From an uncultured Brachyspira sp. (GTDB lineage: Bacteria > Spirochaetota > Brachyspiria > Brachyspirales > Brachyspiraceae): a DNA stretch of 43,897 nt. The stretch spans positions 1-43,897 of the forward strand of contig NZ_CALXKQ010000023.1 in NCBI RefSeq assembly GCF_944388875.1, written 5' to 3'. How positions within the stretch are numbered: the stretch's first letter is position 1; the number at the start of each line of letters is the position of its first letter. The notes beneath the pieces are model-generated. The model ran no database searches and was not told where the DNA came from. It worked only from the letters and a program-made list of their open reading frames with translations. A program made the translations under genes and the position numbers. Positions 25,244 through 31,431 of the stretch are shown here, one piece after another.

Positions 25244-26135
25244 TAAACTCCTCTTCTTTATCTTGATATGCTTTGCTTATTCTTTTTACTGCTGTATCAA
25301 AATATTCATCATCTAGCTCTATTCCTATAAACTTTCTATTAGTATTAATACATGCAACTCCTGTACTGCCTCCGCCCATAAATGGATCTAATATTGTATT
25401 ATTTTCATCTGAAACTAATCTTACTAAACGCTCCATTAAAGCAATAGGCTTCTGAGTCGGATGCTGATATTGATACTGTTCTCTATTACAACGCATAATA
25501 GATGTTTCTATTTTTCCTACTTTTACTGACTGAAATAAATTAACTCCTCTTTTTGCACCTTGATGTTTTCTTGCTGTTATTTCATATTTTCTTTTGCTTT
25601 CATAATTAAACTCCTTGATGCCTGTCTCTATATATTTAATAACATCATCTTTGTCTTTGCTGTTTAATGCACTCCTTAATCCTTTCCAAATATCTATTAT
25701 TCTATCCAATTTATTTTTGTTAATTTGATATTCTAAATAGTCAACATATTCTTTTCTTAAATTAGCATTACCTAAACTGCGAAAAGAAATATCCTCATGT
25801 ATTCTTAAAAAATTATTTAGATAATTTGATGCATTTTCTTTTTCCCATACTGCCGTTTCTTTAAACTTGAAACCTAATTTGTCAAGCATTAAGTTCCATC
25901 TGAAAAATGCATCTCCTCTTCCGAAAAATGCTATCATAGAATTATTTTTTAATAATCTTTTCCATTCTCCAAATACTTTATCTTCACAAAAAGGTATGTC
26001 TAGCTTATGTTTTAAATATAGATAGGGAGGATCTGATACAACAGCATTTATTGAATCGCTTTCTAATTCTTCCATAACCTCTTCACAATTTCCTTTTATT
26101 AAAGTACAGTTTCCAATTACAACTTTTCTGATCAT
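25224..26135 (-). CDS. DNA methyltransferase, beta class (N4C/N6A)
   Basis: 303 residues from the ATG at 26135, supported by AGGAG upstream; a start at 26177 is rejected. The catalytic SDPPYLY comes early (about residue 36). It is followed by a helical target-recognition region, QHPTQKP, and the SAM-binding DPFMGGGSTGVAC and GIELDDEYF near the C-terminus. This order, DPPY before FxGxG, defines the beta class of N4-cytosine and N6-adenine enzymes. With the overlapping Dam-type enzyme it forms a two-gene unit inserted between terminase and portal; no cognate nuclease gene is next to it. Confidence 0.9.
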   Translation of the reverse strand: MIRKVVIGNCTLIKGNCEEVMEELESDSINAVVSDPPYLYLKHKLDIPFCEDKVFGEWKRLLKNNSMIAFFGRGDAFFRWNLMLDKLGFKFKETAVWEKENASNYLNNFLRIHEDISFRSLGNANLRKEYVDYLEYQINKNKLDRIIDIWKGLRSALNSKDKDDVIKYIETGIKEFNYESKRKYEITARKHQGAKRGVNLFQSVKVGKIETSIMRCNREQYQYQHPTQKPIALMERLVRLVSDENNTILDPFMGGGSTGVACINTNRKFIGIELDDEYFDTAVKRISKAYQDKEEEFIDEKAA

Positions 26136-26252
26136 ACAAAGCTCCTGAATTATTTTTTTTACGCCATAGGCGGACATTTGTCTAGTTATAAAATATTATA
26201 TTACTTATTATTAATGTAGATTTTTAACTAAAATATAGGATTAGGAGTATAA

Positions 26253-26681
26253 ATGCCTGATAAAGCTAAAAAAGCCCCAAAAAACGCCAAAAATAAGCCC
26301 AAAAAAGCCGTTATAACACCAAATCCGCCAGAATATTTTAGTGGGTATTCTCTAAAAAAATGGGAAGAACTTGCACCTATTTTTGCTGAAAAAAATATGC
26401 TCGGACCTGCTGATTTATCAGCTTTTGAACTTTTATGTCTGCATTACGGTGATGCTATGCATCTCTATCAAGCTATGATTAATGAAGGAGGTTCTATCGC
26501 TGGATATTTAGAAGGGAAAAACTCTCAGACTATGGGCGAATATTTAGCTTATCATAAAGCTATAACAGCATATCATAAAATGCTTACTGAGTTTGGTTTA
26601 ACTCCTGCTTCAAAAAAGAAAGTTGTCATTCCTGAAACTATAGAAGAGAATGATCCGCTTGAAAAAATGATAAATGGTTAA
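26253..26681 (+). CDS. Terminase small subunit, P27 family
   Basis: 142 residues. A Lys-rich N-terminus (KKAPKNAKNKPKKA) is followed by the P27-type core: WEELAPIFAEKNMLGPADLSAF, LLCLHYGDAM and ITAYHKMLTEFGLTPASK. It recognises the packaging site and loads the large subunit. GGATTAGGAG before the ATG is a strong ribosome binding site. Unlike the head genes it is transcribed rightward, and the large subunit follows after six bases. Confidence 0.9.
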   Translation: MPDKAKKAPKNAKNKPKKAVITPNPPEYFSGYSLKKWEELAPIFAEKNMLGPADLSAFELLCLHYGDAMHLYQAMINEGGSIAGYLEGKNSQTMGEYLAYHKAITAYHKMLTEFGLTPASKKKVVIPETIEENDPLEKMING

Positions 26682-26687
26682 ATATAA

Positions 26688-28460
26688 ATGTATACCTATG
26701 AAGAATATATCAATAAAGTTATAAATAAAGAACTGCCAGTATGTCAAGCTGCTTTTTTATCTGTAAAAAGGCATTTGGATGATATTGAAAAATCAAAAAA
26801 TAATGATTATCCTTTTTATTTTGATGAGAACGAAGCTAAACGTCCTATCATGTTCATACAATCTTTAGTACATACAAAAGGCGAATGGGCTAATCATAAT
26901 ATTATACTAGAGCCTTGGGAACAGTTTATAATAGCAAGTATATTCGGATGGAGAAGAAAAGAAAATAAACTCAGACGTTACAAAAAAGCATACGTTCAGG
27001 TAAGCAGAAAAAATGGAAAAACTACTTTTGCATCTGGAATTGGGAATTATTGCTTTTTCTGCGACAGTCCTGCAGAGGCTGGTGTCGAAATATATTATAT
27101 AGCTACGAAAAAAGATCAAGCGAAAATTGCATGGAGCGAAAGCGAAAGGCAGATAAGAAAAGCAAAAGCTCTTAATAAAGAAGCGATTACATATAAACAA
27201 ACTTCTACAATTACAAAGAAAAAAGATACTGCCTCAAAATCCAAACCATTAGGACAGGACAGCAACACTGAAGACGGATTAAATCCGCATTTAGTTATAG
27301 TAGATGAATATCATGCACATCCTGATAATGAATTATTAAATGTTCTTGAATCTGGAATGGGAGCTAGAAGGCAGCCGCTTGTATTTATAATTACTACTGC
27401 TGGTTTTGATAAATCTTCTGTATGTTTTTCTGAATATGAATATGCAAAGCAAATATTAAAAGGTTCATTAAATAATGATGAATATTTTACAATAATATAT
27501 GAGCCTGACGACATCAATGATATTTGGGTATTTATGTCAGAATATAAAGAAAAATTGACAAAAAAAGAGGATATTTCAAAGCAGGAAGAATTAATAAATA
27601 AAATTATTTTTCAAGCTAATCCTAACATAAATATTTCTGTAAAAGACAGTTACTTAAAATCTAGGCTTTTAGAAGGACTAGATAAACCTATTCAGAGAAC
27701 AGATATTCTTACAAAAAACTTGAATATTTGGACACAGGCTAGTGAAGTTTGGATATCTTCTGACAGGTGGCTTAAATCTTATTTACATCAAAATATAAAT
27801 ATAAATGAATTAAAAGGCAGAAAAGCCTGCATCGGTTTAGATTTAGCAACTACAAGAGATATAGCAGCTTATGTTTTATGTTTTGATTCTATTGATAATG
27901 GTCCGTATATACTTTTGCCTCGCTTCTTTATGCCTAAAGAAAATATAAGACAGCGCTCTAAAGAGGACAGAGTACCTTATGAATTATGGGCTTCGCAAGG
28001 TTTAATTACTTTAACAAGCGGTGATATAATAGATTTTGATGTAATAGAATCTTCAATCTTAAATGATGCGAAAGATTTTGAAATTATAGAAATAGGCTAT
28101 GACCCTTGGAAAGCTATTGAAATAGTCACTCATTTGAAAAAAGAAGGGTTAAAAATGACAGATATAAGACAATCTTTTGCAGTCGGCGGTTTATCTGAAG
28201 GAACTTCTTTATTTGAAAAAACTATAGATGAGCGAAAACTTTTACATGGTAATAATGCTGTTCTTAATTGGATGATAAGCTGCTGTGAAGTAAGAACAGA
28301 CGGCAGGGATAATTATCTTCCTACTAAGCCTGATAGGCAAAGATCACGTAAAAGAATTGATGGTGTTGTAGCTTCTATTATGGCTCTTCATAGAGTGATT
28401 AAAAATCATTTTGAAGATACGAAAAGTATTTATGAAAGTGAAGGTGTATTTACTTTATAA
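26688..28460 (+). CDS. Terminase large subunit (TerL)
   Basis: 590 residues. The ATPase has Walker A VSRKNGKTT (about residue 105), Walker B LVIVDEYHAH (about 202) and a Thr/Asp coupling motif in IITTAGF. The nuclease domain shows the RNase H-like pattern GLDLATTRDIAAYVL (about 385) and later acidic residues (EIGYDPWKA). It packages DNA into proheads; the HK97-like family suggests cos or headful packaging, not decided here. It is followed by a strong hairpin terminator. Confidence 0.95.
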   Translation: MYTYEEYINKVINKELPVCQAAFLSVKRHLDDIEKSKNNDYPFYFDENEAKRPIMFIQSLVHTKGEWANHNIILEPWEQFIIASIFGWRRKENKLRRYKKAYVQVSRKNGKTTFASGIGNYCFFCDSPAEAGVEIYYIATKKDQAKIAWSESERQIRKAKALNKEAITYKQTSTITKKKDTASKSKPLGQDSNTEDGLNPHLVIVDEYHAHPDNELLNVLESGMGARRQPLVFIITTAGFDKSSVCFSEYEYAKQILKGSLNNDEYFTIIYEPDDINDIWVFMSEYKEKLTKKEDISKQEELINKIIFQANPNINISVKDSYLKSRLLEGLDKPIQRTDILTKNLNIWTQASEVWISSDRWLKSYLHQNININELKGRKACIGLDLATTRDIAAYVLCFDSIDNGPYILLPRFFMPKENIRQRSKEDRVPYELWASQGLITLTSGDIIDFDVIESSILNDAKDFEIIEIGYDPWKAIEIVTHLKKEGLKMTDIRQSFAVGGLSEGTSLFEKTIDERKLLHGNNAVLNWMISCCEVRTDGRDNYLPTKPDRQRSRKRIDGVVASIMALHRVIKNHFEDTKSIYESEGVFTL

Positions 28461-28463
28461 TCT

Positions 28464-28496
28464 GCATACTTTATATATTATATATAAAGTATGCAT
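28464..28496. terminator. Bidirectional terminator between terminase and small-gene cluster
   Basis: TGCATACTTTATATAT and ATATATAAAGTATGCA pair perfectly around one base. It lies between convergent genes and so serves both the terminase operon and the 28518-28916 gene. Confidence 0.8.
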
Positions 28497-28517
28497 TAAT
28501 AAATAATTAAAAAAGGT

Positions 28518-28916
28518 TTACGATACTTTCAAATTGTCTATTTCATATTTTAGTTTATTCATATAGCTGTCTAATATTTTATTAATTTTATTTCTAATAG
28601 TTTTACTTTCTAATATATTTGATGATAATCTTAATAATACTGCATAATGCGATATAACATCTTGATCTGTTTCATCATCTATATAAGTTGTATATGTTGA
28701 GTATTTGCATATAGTTTTACTATCTTTTATGTGAGCCCCTATAATTTCAGTATATTTTCTTTTTCCATTTATATAATGTTCTATATATACTGCCGCATTA
28801 TATTGTGTTAAATCTACATATAGATTATTATTGTTCAATAATTTTCTTATTTCTACTGTAGCTTCTTCATTATTATTTTTTATTATTGCTAATTCTTTTT
28901 CTAATTGTTTATTCAT
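28518..28916 (-). CDS. Small unknown protein, cassette A
   Basis: 132 residues, mostly alpha-helical and Asn/Lys-rich, without Cys. A middle beta stretch reads YVDLTQYNAAVYIEHY. It belongs to no family I know. It is the last of four tandem one-gene units that share almost the same 5' leader. GAGGTAATT precedes the start. Proximity to defence genes and separate expression suggest an accessory role such as counter-defence, which is only a hypothesis. Confidence 0.65.
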   Translation of the reverse strand: MNKQLEKELAIIKNNNEEATVEIRKLLNNNNLYVDLTQYNAAVYIEHYINGKRKYTEIIGAHIKDSKTICKYSTYTTYIDDETDQDVISHYAVLLRLSSNILESKTIRNKINKILDSYMNKLKYEIDNLKVS

Positions 28917-29000
28917 TTTTAATTACCTCTTTTTTAATTATTTATGTGATGACAATAACTCTGTTCCGAAAGATAGCAAGTCCTTTTCCTCCGAAACCAT
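28917..29000 (-). promoter_or_regulatory. Conserved leader, copy A
   Basis: First of four near-identical leaders. On the minus strand it contains GGACTTGCTATCTTTCGG and CAGAGTTATTGTCATCAC, then AAAGAGG before the ATG. A 13-codon frame (28938-28979, TTG start, LLSFGTELLSSHK, TAA) has GGAGG upstream in this copy only. See findings. Confidence 0.7.
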
Positions 29001-29030
29001 AATTTTTTCACACTTATTTCTCAAAATTAA

Positions 29031-29063
29031 GGCAAAAAAATAAGGGGCTTAATGCCCCTTATT
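29031..29063 (-). terminator. Terminator of cassette B
   Basis: AATAAGGGGC and GCCCCTTATT form a 10-bp stem around ATTAA on the minus strand, followed by seven T. A clear rho-independent terminator. Confidence 0.85.
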
Positions 29064-29067
29064 GCTA

Positions 29068-29274
29068 TTAAAGCCCTTTCATAAATAGCTTACATCCTGC
29101 TATATTATTATTAATACTTTCTCTTAATTCTTTATAATCTGATATAATATCTTTGTTATCGTCAAGCATTTCAATTAAAGATTCAAAGCGAGTTATAGCA
29201 TAACTATATTTTTCTTCTTTTACTAAATCTAATCCTTGTTTATAATTAATTAAAAATAATGTTAAGTTAATCAT
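29068..29274 (-). CDS. Small unknown protein, cassette B
   Basis: 68 residues from the ATG at 29274. An in-frame ATG at 29298 lies upstream of the AAAGAGG ribosome binding site and is rejected. The protein is helical: a hydrophobic N-terminus (MINLTLFLINYKQGL) and a repeat-like part (LVKEEKYSYAITRFESLIEML) resembling one TPR-type helical hairpin. It stands alone between its own leader and terminator. Function unknown. Confidence 0.65.
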   Translation of the reverse strand: MINLTLFLINYKQGLDLVKEEKYSYAITRFESLIEMLDDNKDIISDYKELRESINNNIAGCKLFMKGL

Positions 29275-29360
29275 GTTGCTTACCTCTTTTCTAATCATTT
29301 ATGTGATGACAATAACTCTGTTCCGAAAGATAGCAAGTTCTTTTCCGCAGAAAAGTTATT
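29275..29360 (-). promoter_or_regulatory. Conserved leader, copy B
   Basis: Same core as copies A, C and D. Upstream it has the inverted repeat CTTTTCTGCGGAAAAG, a possible operator. The small leader frame ends in TGA here, not TAA, so the stop is kept despite a base change. Confidence 0.7.
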
Positions 29361-29388
29361 TTTTTCGCACTATTTTTTTTAATTAAGG

Positions 29389-29420
29389 CAAAAAAATAAA
29401 GGGCGTTAAGCCCCTTATTT
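29389..29420 (-). terminator. Terminator of cassette C
   Basis: A stem of ten positions with one mismatch (AATAAGGGGC against GCCCTTTATT on the minus strand), then a T run. Nearly identical to the terminator of cassette B. Confidence 0.8.
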
Positions 29421-29428
29421 TTATAAAA

Positions 29429-29743
29429 TTACATTCTATACAATATATAATTAGTATCTTTTTTCATTATTTTATTTTTATCAAACTTATTTTTTTTGTT
29501 TTTAACAAAATCAGCAAATTGCTTAGTATTAAACTCTTTAAATACATTTAATATTGCTTGTATATTAACATCAATTATAAGTTCCTTTTTTTCTTTATCA
29601 TACACCCTTGAAAAAAAATCTTCTTCAAGTGTAAAGCAATCATCTTCTATTATAAAATTAGCTATAACCTCAGATGAAGCTTTAGAAAAATTAGTGTTTT
29701 CTAATATTTTTTTAGTAATACTATCTAATGTAAAAGTTGTCAT
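29429..29743 (-). CDS. Small unknown protein, cassette C (paralogue of D)
   Basis: 104 residues, with acidic stretches (IIEDDCFTLEEDFF) and a basic C-terminal part. The segment VFKEFNTKQFADFVKNKKN matches FYQEFNTDGFVKYLEENEN in cassette D at the same relative position, so the two are divergent paralogues. It is expressed from its own leader and ends at its own terminator. No known family. Confidence 0.7.
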   Translation of the reverse strand: MTTFTLDSITKKILENTNFSKASSEVIANFIIEDDCFTLEEDFFSRVYDKEKKELIIDVNIQAILNVFKEFNTKQFADFVKNKKNKFDKNKIMKKDTNYILYRM

Positions 29744-29830
29744 TTTATTTACCTCTTTTTAATTATTTATGTGATGACAATAACTCTGTTTGGAAAGATA
29801 GCAAGTTCTTTTCCGCAAAAAAGTTATTTT
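29744..29830 (-). promoter_or_regulatory. Conserved leader, copy C
   Basis: Identical core except TTTCCAAACAG in place of TTTCGGAACAG. In the 13-codon leader frame this changes one codon, GGA to CAA. Confidence 0.7.
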
Positions 29831-29857
29831 TTTCAGACATCAATTAAAAATTAGGGC

Positions 29858-29891
29858 AAAAAACAATGGGCTTTAAAGCCCATTGTTTAAT
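29858..29891 (-). terminator. Terminator of cassette D
   Basis: A perfect 22-bp palindrome, CAATGGGCTTT with its complement AAAGCCCATTG, followed on the minus strand by TTTTTTG. A strong rho-independent terminator of different stem sequence from B and C but in the same place. Confidence 0.85.
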
Positions 29892-29906
29892 ATAATTATT
29901 GTATTA

Positions 29907-30209
29907 TTATTCTATATAGCATATTACTAAATCATCATCACTAATTAATATATTATCCCCATACAAATTTTCATTTTCTTCTAAATATTTAACAAAACCA
30001 TCTGTATTAAACTCTTGATAAAAATCTTTGATAATATCATAACCTATAGATACTTCATATTCATTATTATCCTCATTTAATACAGCTATAATTGGTAATG
30101 ATGAACCTTGCTCATTCTCTAATAAATATTTTGCTAATAATTCAGCAGCTTTCTCTGAGTAGTATTCTTTTAATCCTTCTACTATACTATTAAAATCAAA
30201 ATTAATCAT
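29907..30209 (-). CDS. Small acidic unknown protein, cassette D (paralogue of C)
   Basis: 100 residues, strongly acidic (ENEQGSS, NEDNNEYE, SDDDLV), with a single domain of mixed alpha/beta pattern. It shares the EFNT-F motif region with cassette C. Small acidic proteins near phage defence genes are often DNA mimics or anti-restriction factors, but nothing in the sequence proves that here. It is the first gene of the cluster, divergent from the coiled-coil protein at 30386. Confidence 0.7.
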   Translation of the reverse strand: MINFDFNSIVEGLKEYYSEKAAELLAKYLLENEQGSSLPIIAVLNEDNNEYEVSIGYDIIKDFYQEFNTDGFVKYLEENENLYGDNILISDDDLVICYIE

Positions 30210-30295
30210 GTTAATTACCTCTTTTTTTAATTATTTATGTGATGACAATAACTCTGTTCCAAAAGATAGCAAGTTCTTTTCTGCAAAAGTTTTAT
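30210..30295 (-). promoter_or_regulatory. Conserved leader, copy D
   Basis: Fourth copy, with TTTTGGAACAG (synonymous in the 13-codon frame). Upstream lies GCAGAAAAG. It occupies most of the divergent region before the gene at 30386. Confidence 0.7.
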
Positions 30296-30385
30296 TTTTT
30301 ATACCCAAAATATTAAATTGTGTGTAAATGTAATTTTTATTATTTATAAATACAATAATTATAATAATAATTTTAAGGAGATATT

Positions 30386-30655
30386 ATGGATTCAAGGAAT
30401 AGTGTATCAATTAATTTTAATCAAGATATATATAGATGGATTGTTAAAATGGTGAAAAATAGTAAAGCAGATCCTTTAAATTATTCAAATGCCACTTTCG
30501 GTGGTTTTGTACAGGCTTGTGTTGCAAAAGCTAAAAAAGAATGGGAAGAGAAAGGCAGCGAAATGCAAAAATTAGAAAAAAGAGTAGCAGAATTAGAAGA
30601 AACTGTAAAAAGAATTGATGAATTAGAAACTAAAATTAAAGAATTAGAAAAATGA
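30386..30655 (+). CDS. Coiled-coil protein, possible DNA-binding regulator
   Basis: 89 residues. The N-terminal part (SINFNQDIYRWIVKMVKN) is amphipathic and could form a small alpha/beta DNA-binding fold. The C-terminal 35 residues are a regular leucine-type coiled coil (MQKLEKRVAELEETVKRI, DELETKIKELEK). Such a protein would dimerise or trimerise. AAGGAG precedes the start. It diverges from the leader-cassette cluster and could control it; this is conjecture. Confidence 0.7.
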   Translation: MDSRNSVSINFNQDIYRWIVKMVKNSKADPLNYSNATFGGFVQACVAKAKKEWEEKGSEMQKLEKRVAELEETVKRIDELETKIKELEK

Positions 30656-30887
30656 TGCTCATACCCCCTAATAAAAAAGTTATCGCCATGTATAAAAGAC
30701 TCCCCACTCGTTGCACCGAGTAAAAGCCTGTAGAGATTTTCCCCACCCCCTGCCAAGCAAATATAAATCAGTTATAATTCGAATAAGAAAAAAATTAAAA
30801 TAATTTATTATTTTTTTGTTGAAAAAGTATTGACAAAATCATCAAAAATGATATAATAATATTATCCTTAAAGTTAAGGAGGTAAAA
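30656..30887 (+). other. Non-coding region upstream of the peptide genes
   Basis: It has a weak hairpin ACTCG/CGAGT (30706-30721) that may end the 30386 gene. Near 30830 begins the promoter of the peptide unit. No other gene is visible. Confidence 0.6.
30830..30857 (+). promoter_or_regulatory. Perfect sigma-70 promoter for the first peptide
   Basis: TTGACA (30830-30835), 16-bp spacer, TATAAT (30852-30857). The spacer includes ATCAT and ATGAT as an inverted repeat. Transcription would start near 30864. TCCTTA (30865-30870) can pair with TAAGGA (30875-30880), which overlaps the ribosome binding site AAGGAGG. Confidence 0.85.
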
Positions 30888-30968
30888 ATGGAAGTTCTAA
30901 CTTTCATAACTGCGGTTATCAATTTAGTGTCTGCTATTATAATCGTAGTTAAATCAATTAAAGATTAA
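30888..30968 (+). CDS. Small hydrophobic peptide, type I toxin candidate
   Basis: 26 residues, one membrane helix (TFITAVINLVSAIIIVV) and a charged end (KSIKD). This is the form of type I toxins such as Fst/Ldr/TxpA-like peptides. AAGGAGG lies just upstream but can be paired in a short hairpin. A perfect promoter precedes it and a perfect promoter on the other strand at 31034-31061 points back at it. A related peptide lies 96 bases downstream. Toxicity is inferred from form and context. Confidence 0.65.
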   Translation: MEVLTFITAVINLVSAIIIVVKSIKD

Positions 30969-31027
30969 AACCTTTGATTGATTACGAAAGGGAGTCAAGT
31001 TGGTAGCTTGGCTCCTGAACTTCCATA
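30889..31027 (-). ncRNA. Predicted antisense RNA (antitoxin)
   Basis: Predicted only from the antisense promoter; the 3' end is not defined and is drawn at the peptide start. It would be complementary to the peptide mRNA, including the region around 30992-31016. In type I systems such RNAs block translation or trigger RNase decay. Confidence 0.45.
30992..31016. other. Hairpin between the two peptide genes
   Basis: GGAGTCAAG and CTTGGCTCC pair with one G-T-type mismatch around 7 bases. It would be present in both the toxin mRNA and the antisense transcript, possibly as a shared terminator or kissing loop. Confidence 0.6.
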
Positions 31028-31033
31028 CTTACT

Positions 31034-31061
31034 ATTATATATAAATTATATGAGGTGTCAA
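31034..31061 (-). promoter_or_regulatory. Perfect antisense promoter
   Basis: On the minus strand TTGACA (31061-31056), 16-bp spacer, TATAAT (31039-31034): both hexamers match consensus and the spacer equals that of the facing promoter. Transcription from about 31027 would run leftward through the hairpin and across the first peptide gene, giving an antisense RNA. Confidence 0.8.
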
Positions 31062-31063
31062 GT

Positions 31064-31177
31064 ATGCTTTCAACAATAACTGCAATAATTAATATTGTTA
31101 CATTATGTCTTAATATAACAATATTAATAATTTTATTTAAGAAAGGAAATAAAAATGGAAGTAAAGAAAAAAGATAA
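31064..31177 (+). CDS. Second small hydrophobic peptide
   Basis: 37 residues. STITAIINIVTLCLN and ITILIILF form one membrane helix, then a basic tail (KKGNKNGSKEKR). It is recognisably related to the first peptide (shared T-I-T-A-I-I-N pattern). GAGGTG precedes the ATG. The sequence around the start (AAGTATG) can pair with CATACTT at 31025-31031, which would hide it. It overlaps the start of the next gene by 23 bases. Confidence 0.6.
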   Translation: MLSTITAIINIVTLCLNITILIILFKKGNKNGSKEKR

Positions 31178-31379
31178 TAGAGGCGGTGCTAGAGCAAATA
31201 CGGGCGGAGCTCGTGAAGGTTCAGGCAGAAAAAGAATAATAGAGGATAGACTTGACATTAAATTATATATGCGTGTTAGTGAAAAAGAACAGCTCCTAAT
31301 AAAAGAAAAAGCAGAACAGAATAATGTCAGTGTATCTCAATATATTAGAGATGCTGTATTAAAAGAATTAAATATATAA
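31155..31379 (+). CDS. Ribbon-helix-helix protein with Gly-Ala-Arg N-terminus
   Basis: 74 residues. The N-terminus (NRGGARANTGGAREGSGRK) has the repeated GGAR/GxGRK motif seen in small phage and plasmid DNA-binding proteins. Then follows a MetJ/Arc/CopG-type ribbon-helix-helix: IKLYMRVSEKEQLLIKEKA then VSVSQYIRDAVLKEL. It binds DNA as a dimer and probably represses its own unit or the peptide promoters. It overlaps the second peptide frame, so it belongs to the same unit. It ends just before a strong bidirectional terminator. Confidence 0.85.
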   Translation: MEVKKKDNRGGARANTGGAREGSGRKRIIEDRLDIKLYMRVSEKEQLLIKEKAEQNNVSVSQYIRDAVLKELNI

Positions 31380-31394
31380 TTTATTAATTATAGG

Positions 31395-31422
31395 TGTTGC
31401 GATAATAAAGGTTATCGCAACA
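31395..31422. terminator. Bidirectional terminator at the left edge of the defence operon
   Basis: TGTTGCGATAA and TTATCGCAACA form an 11-bp perfect stem with 6-base loop between convergent genes. A shorter version of the same core (CGATAA/TTATCG, then CAACAC) lies at the other edge, 35691-35708. Confidence 0.8.
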
Positions 31423-31431
31423 ATTATATTT

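Noticed and set aside
29275-29298. Upstream start of the cassette B gene
   Set aside because: The added codons are the conserved ribosome binding site region shared by the four leaders.
28917-30300. Regularly repeated blocks as a CRISPR array
   Set aside because: The repeats are about 80 bases, about 360-470 apart, and separated by genes, not short spacers; no cas genes are present.
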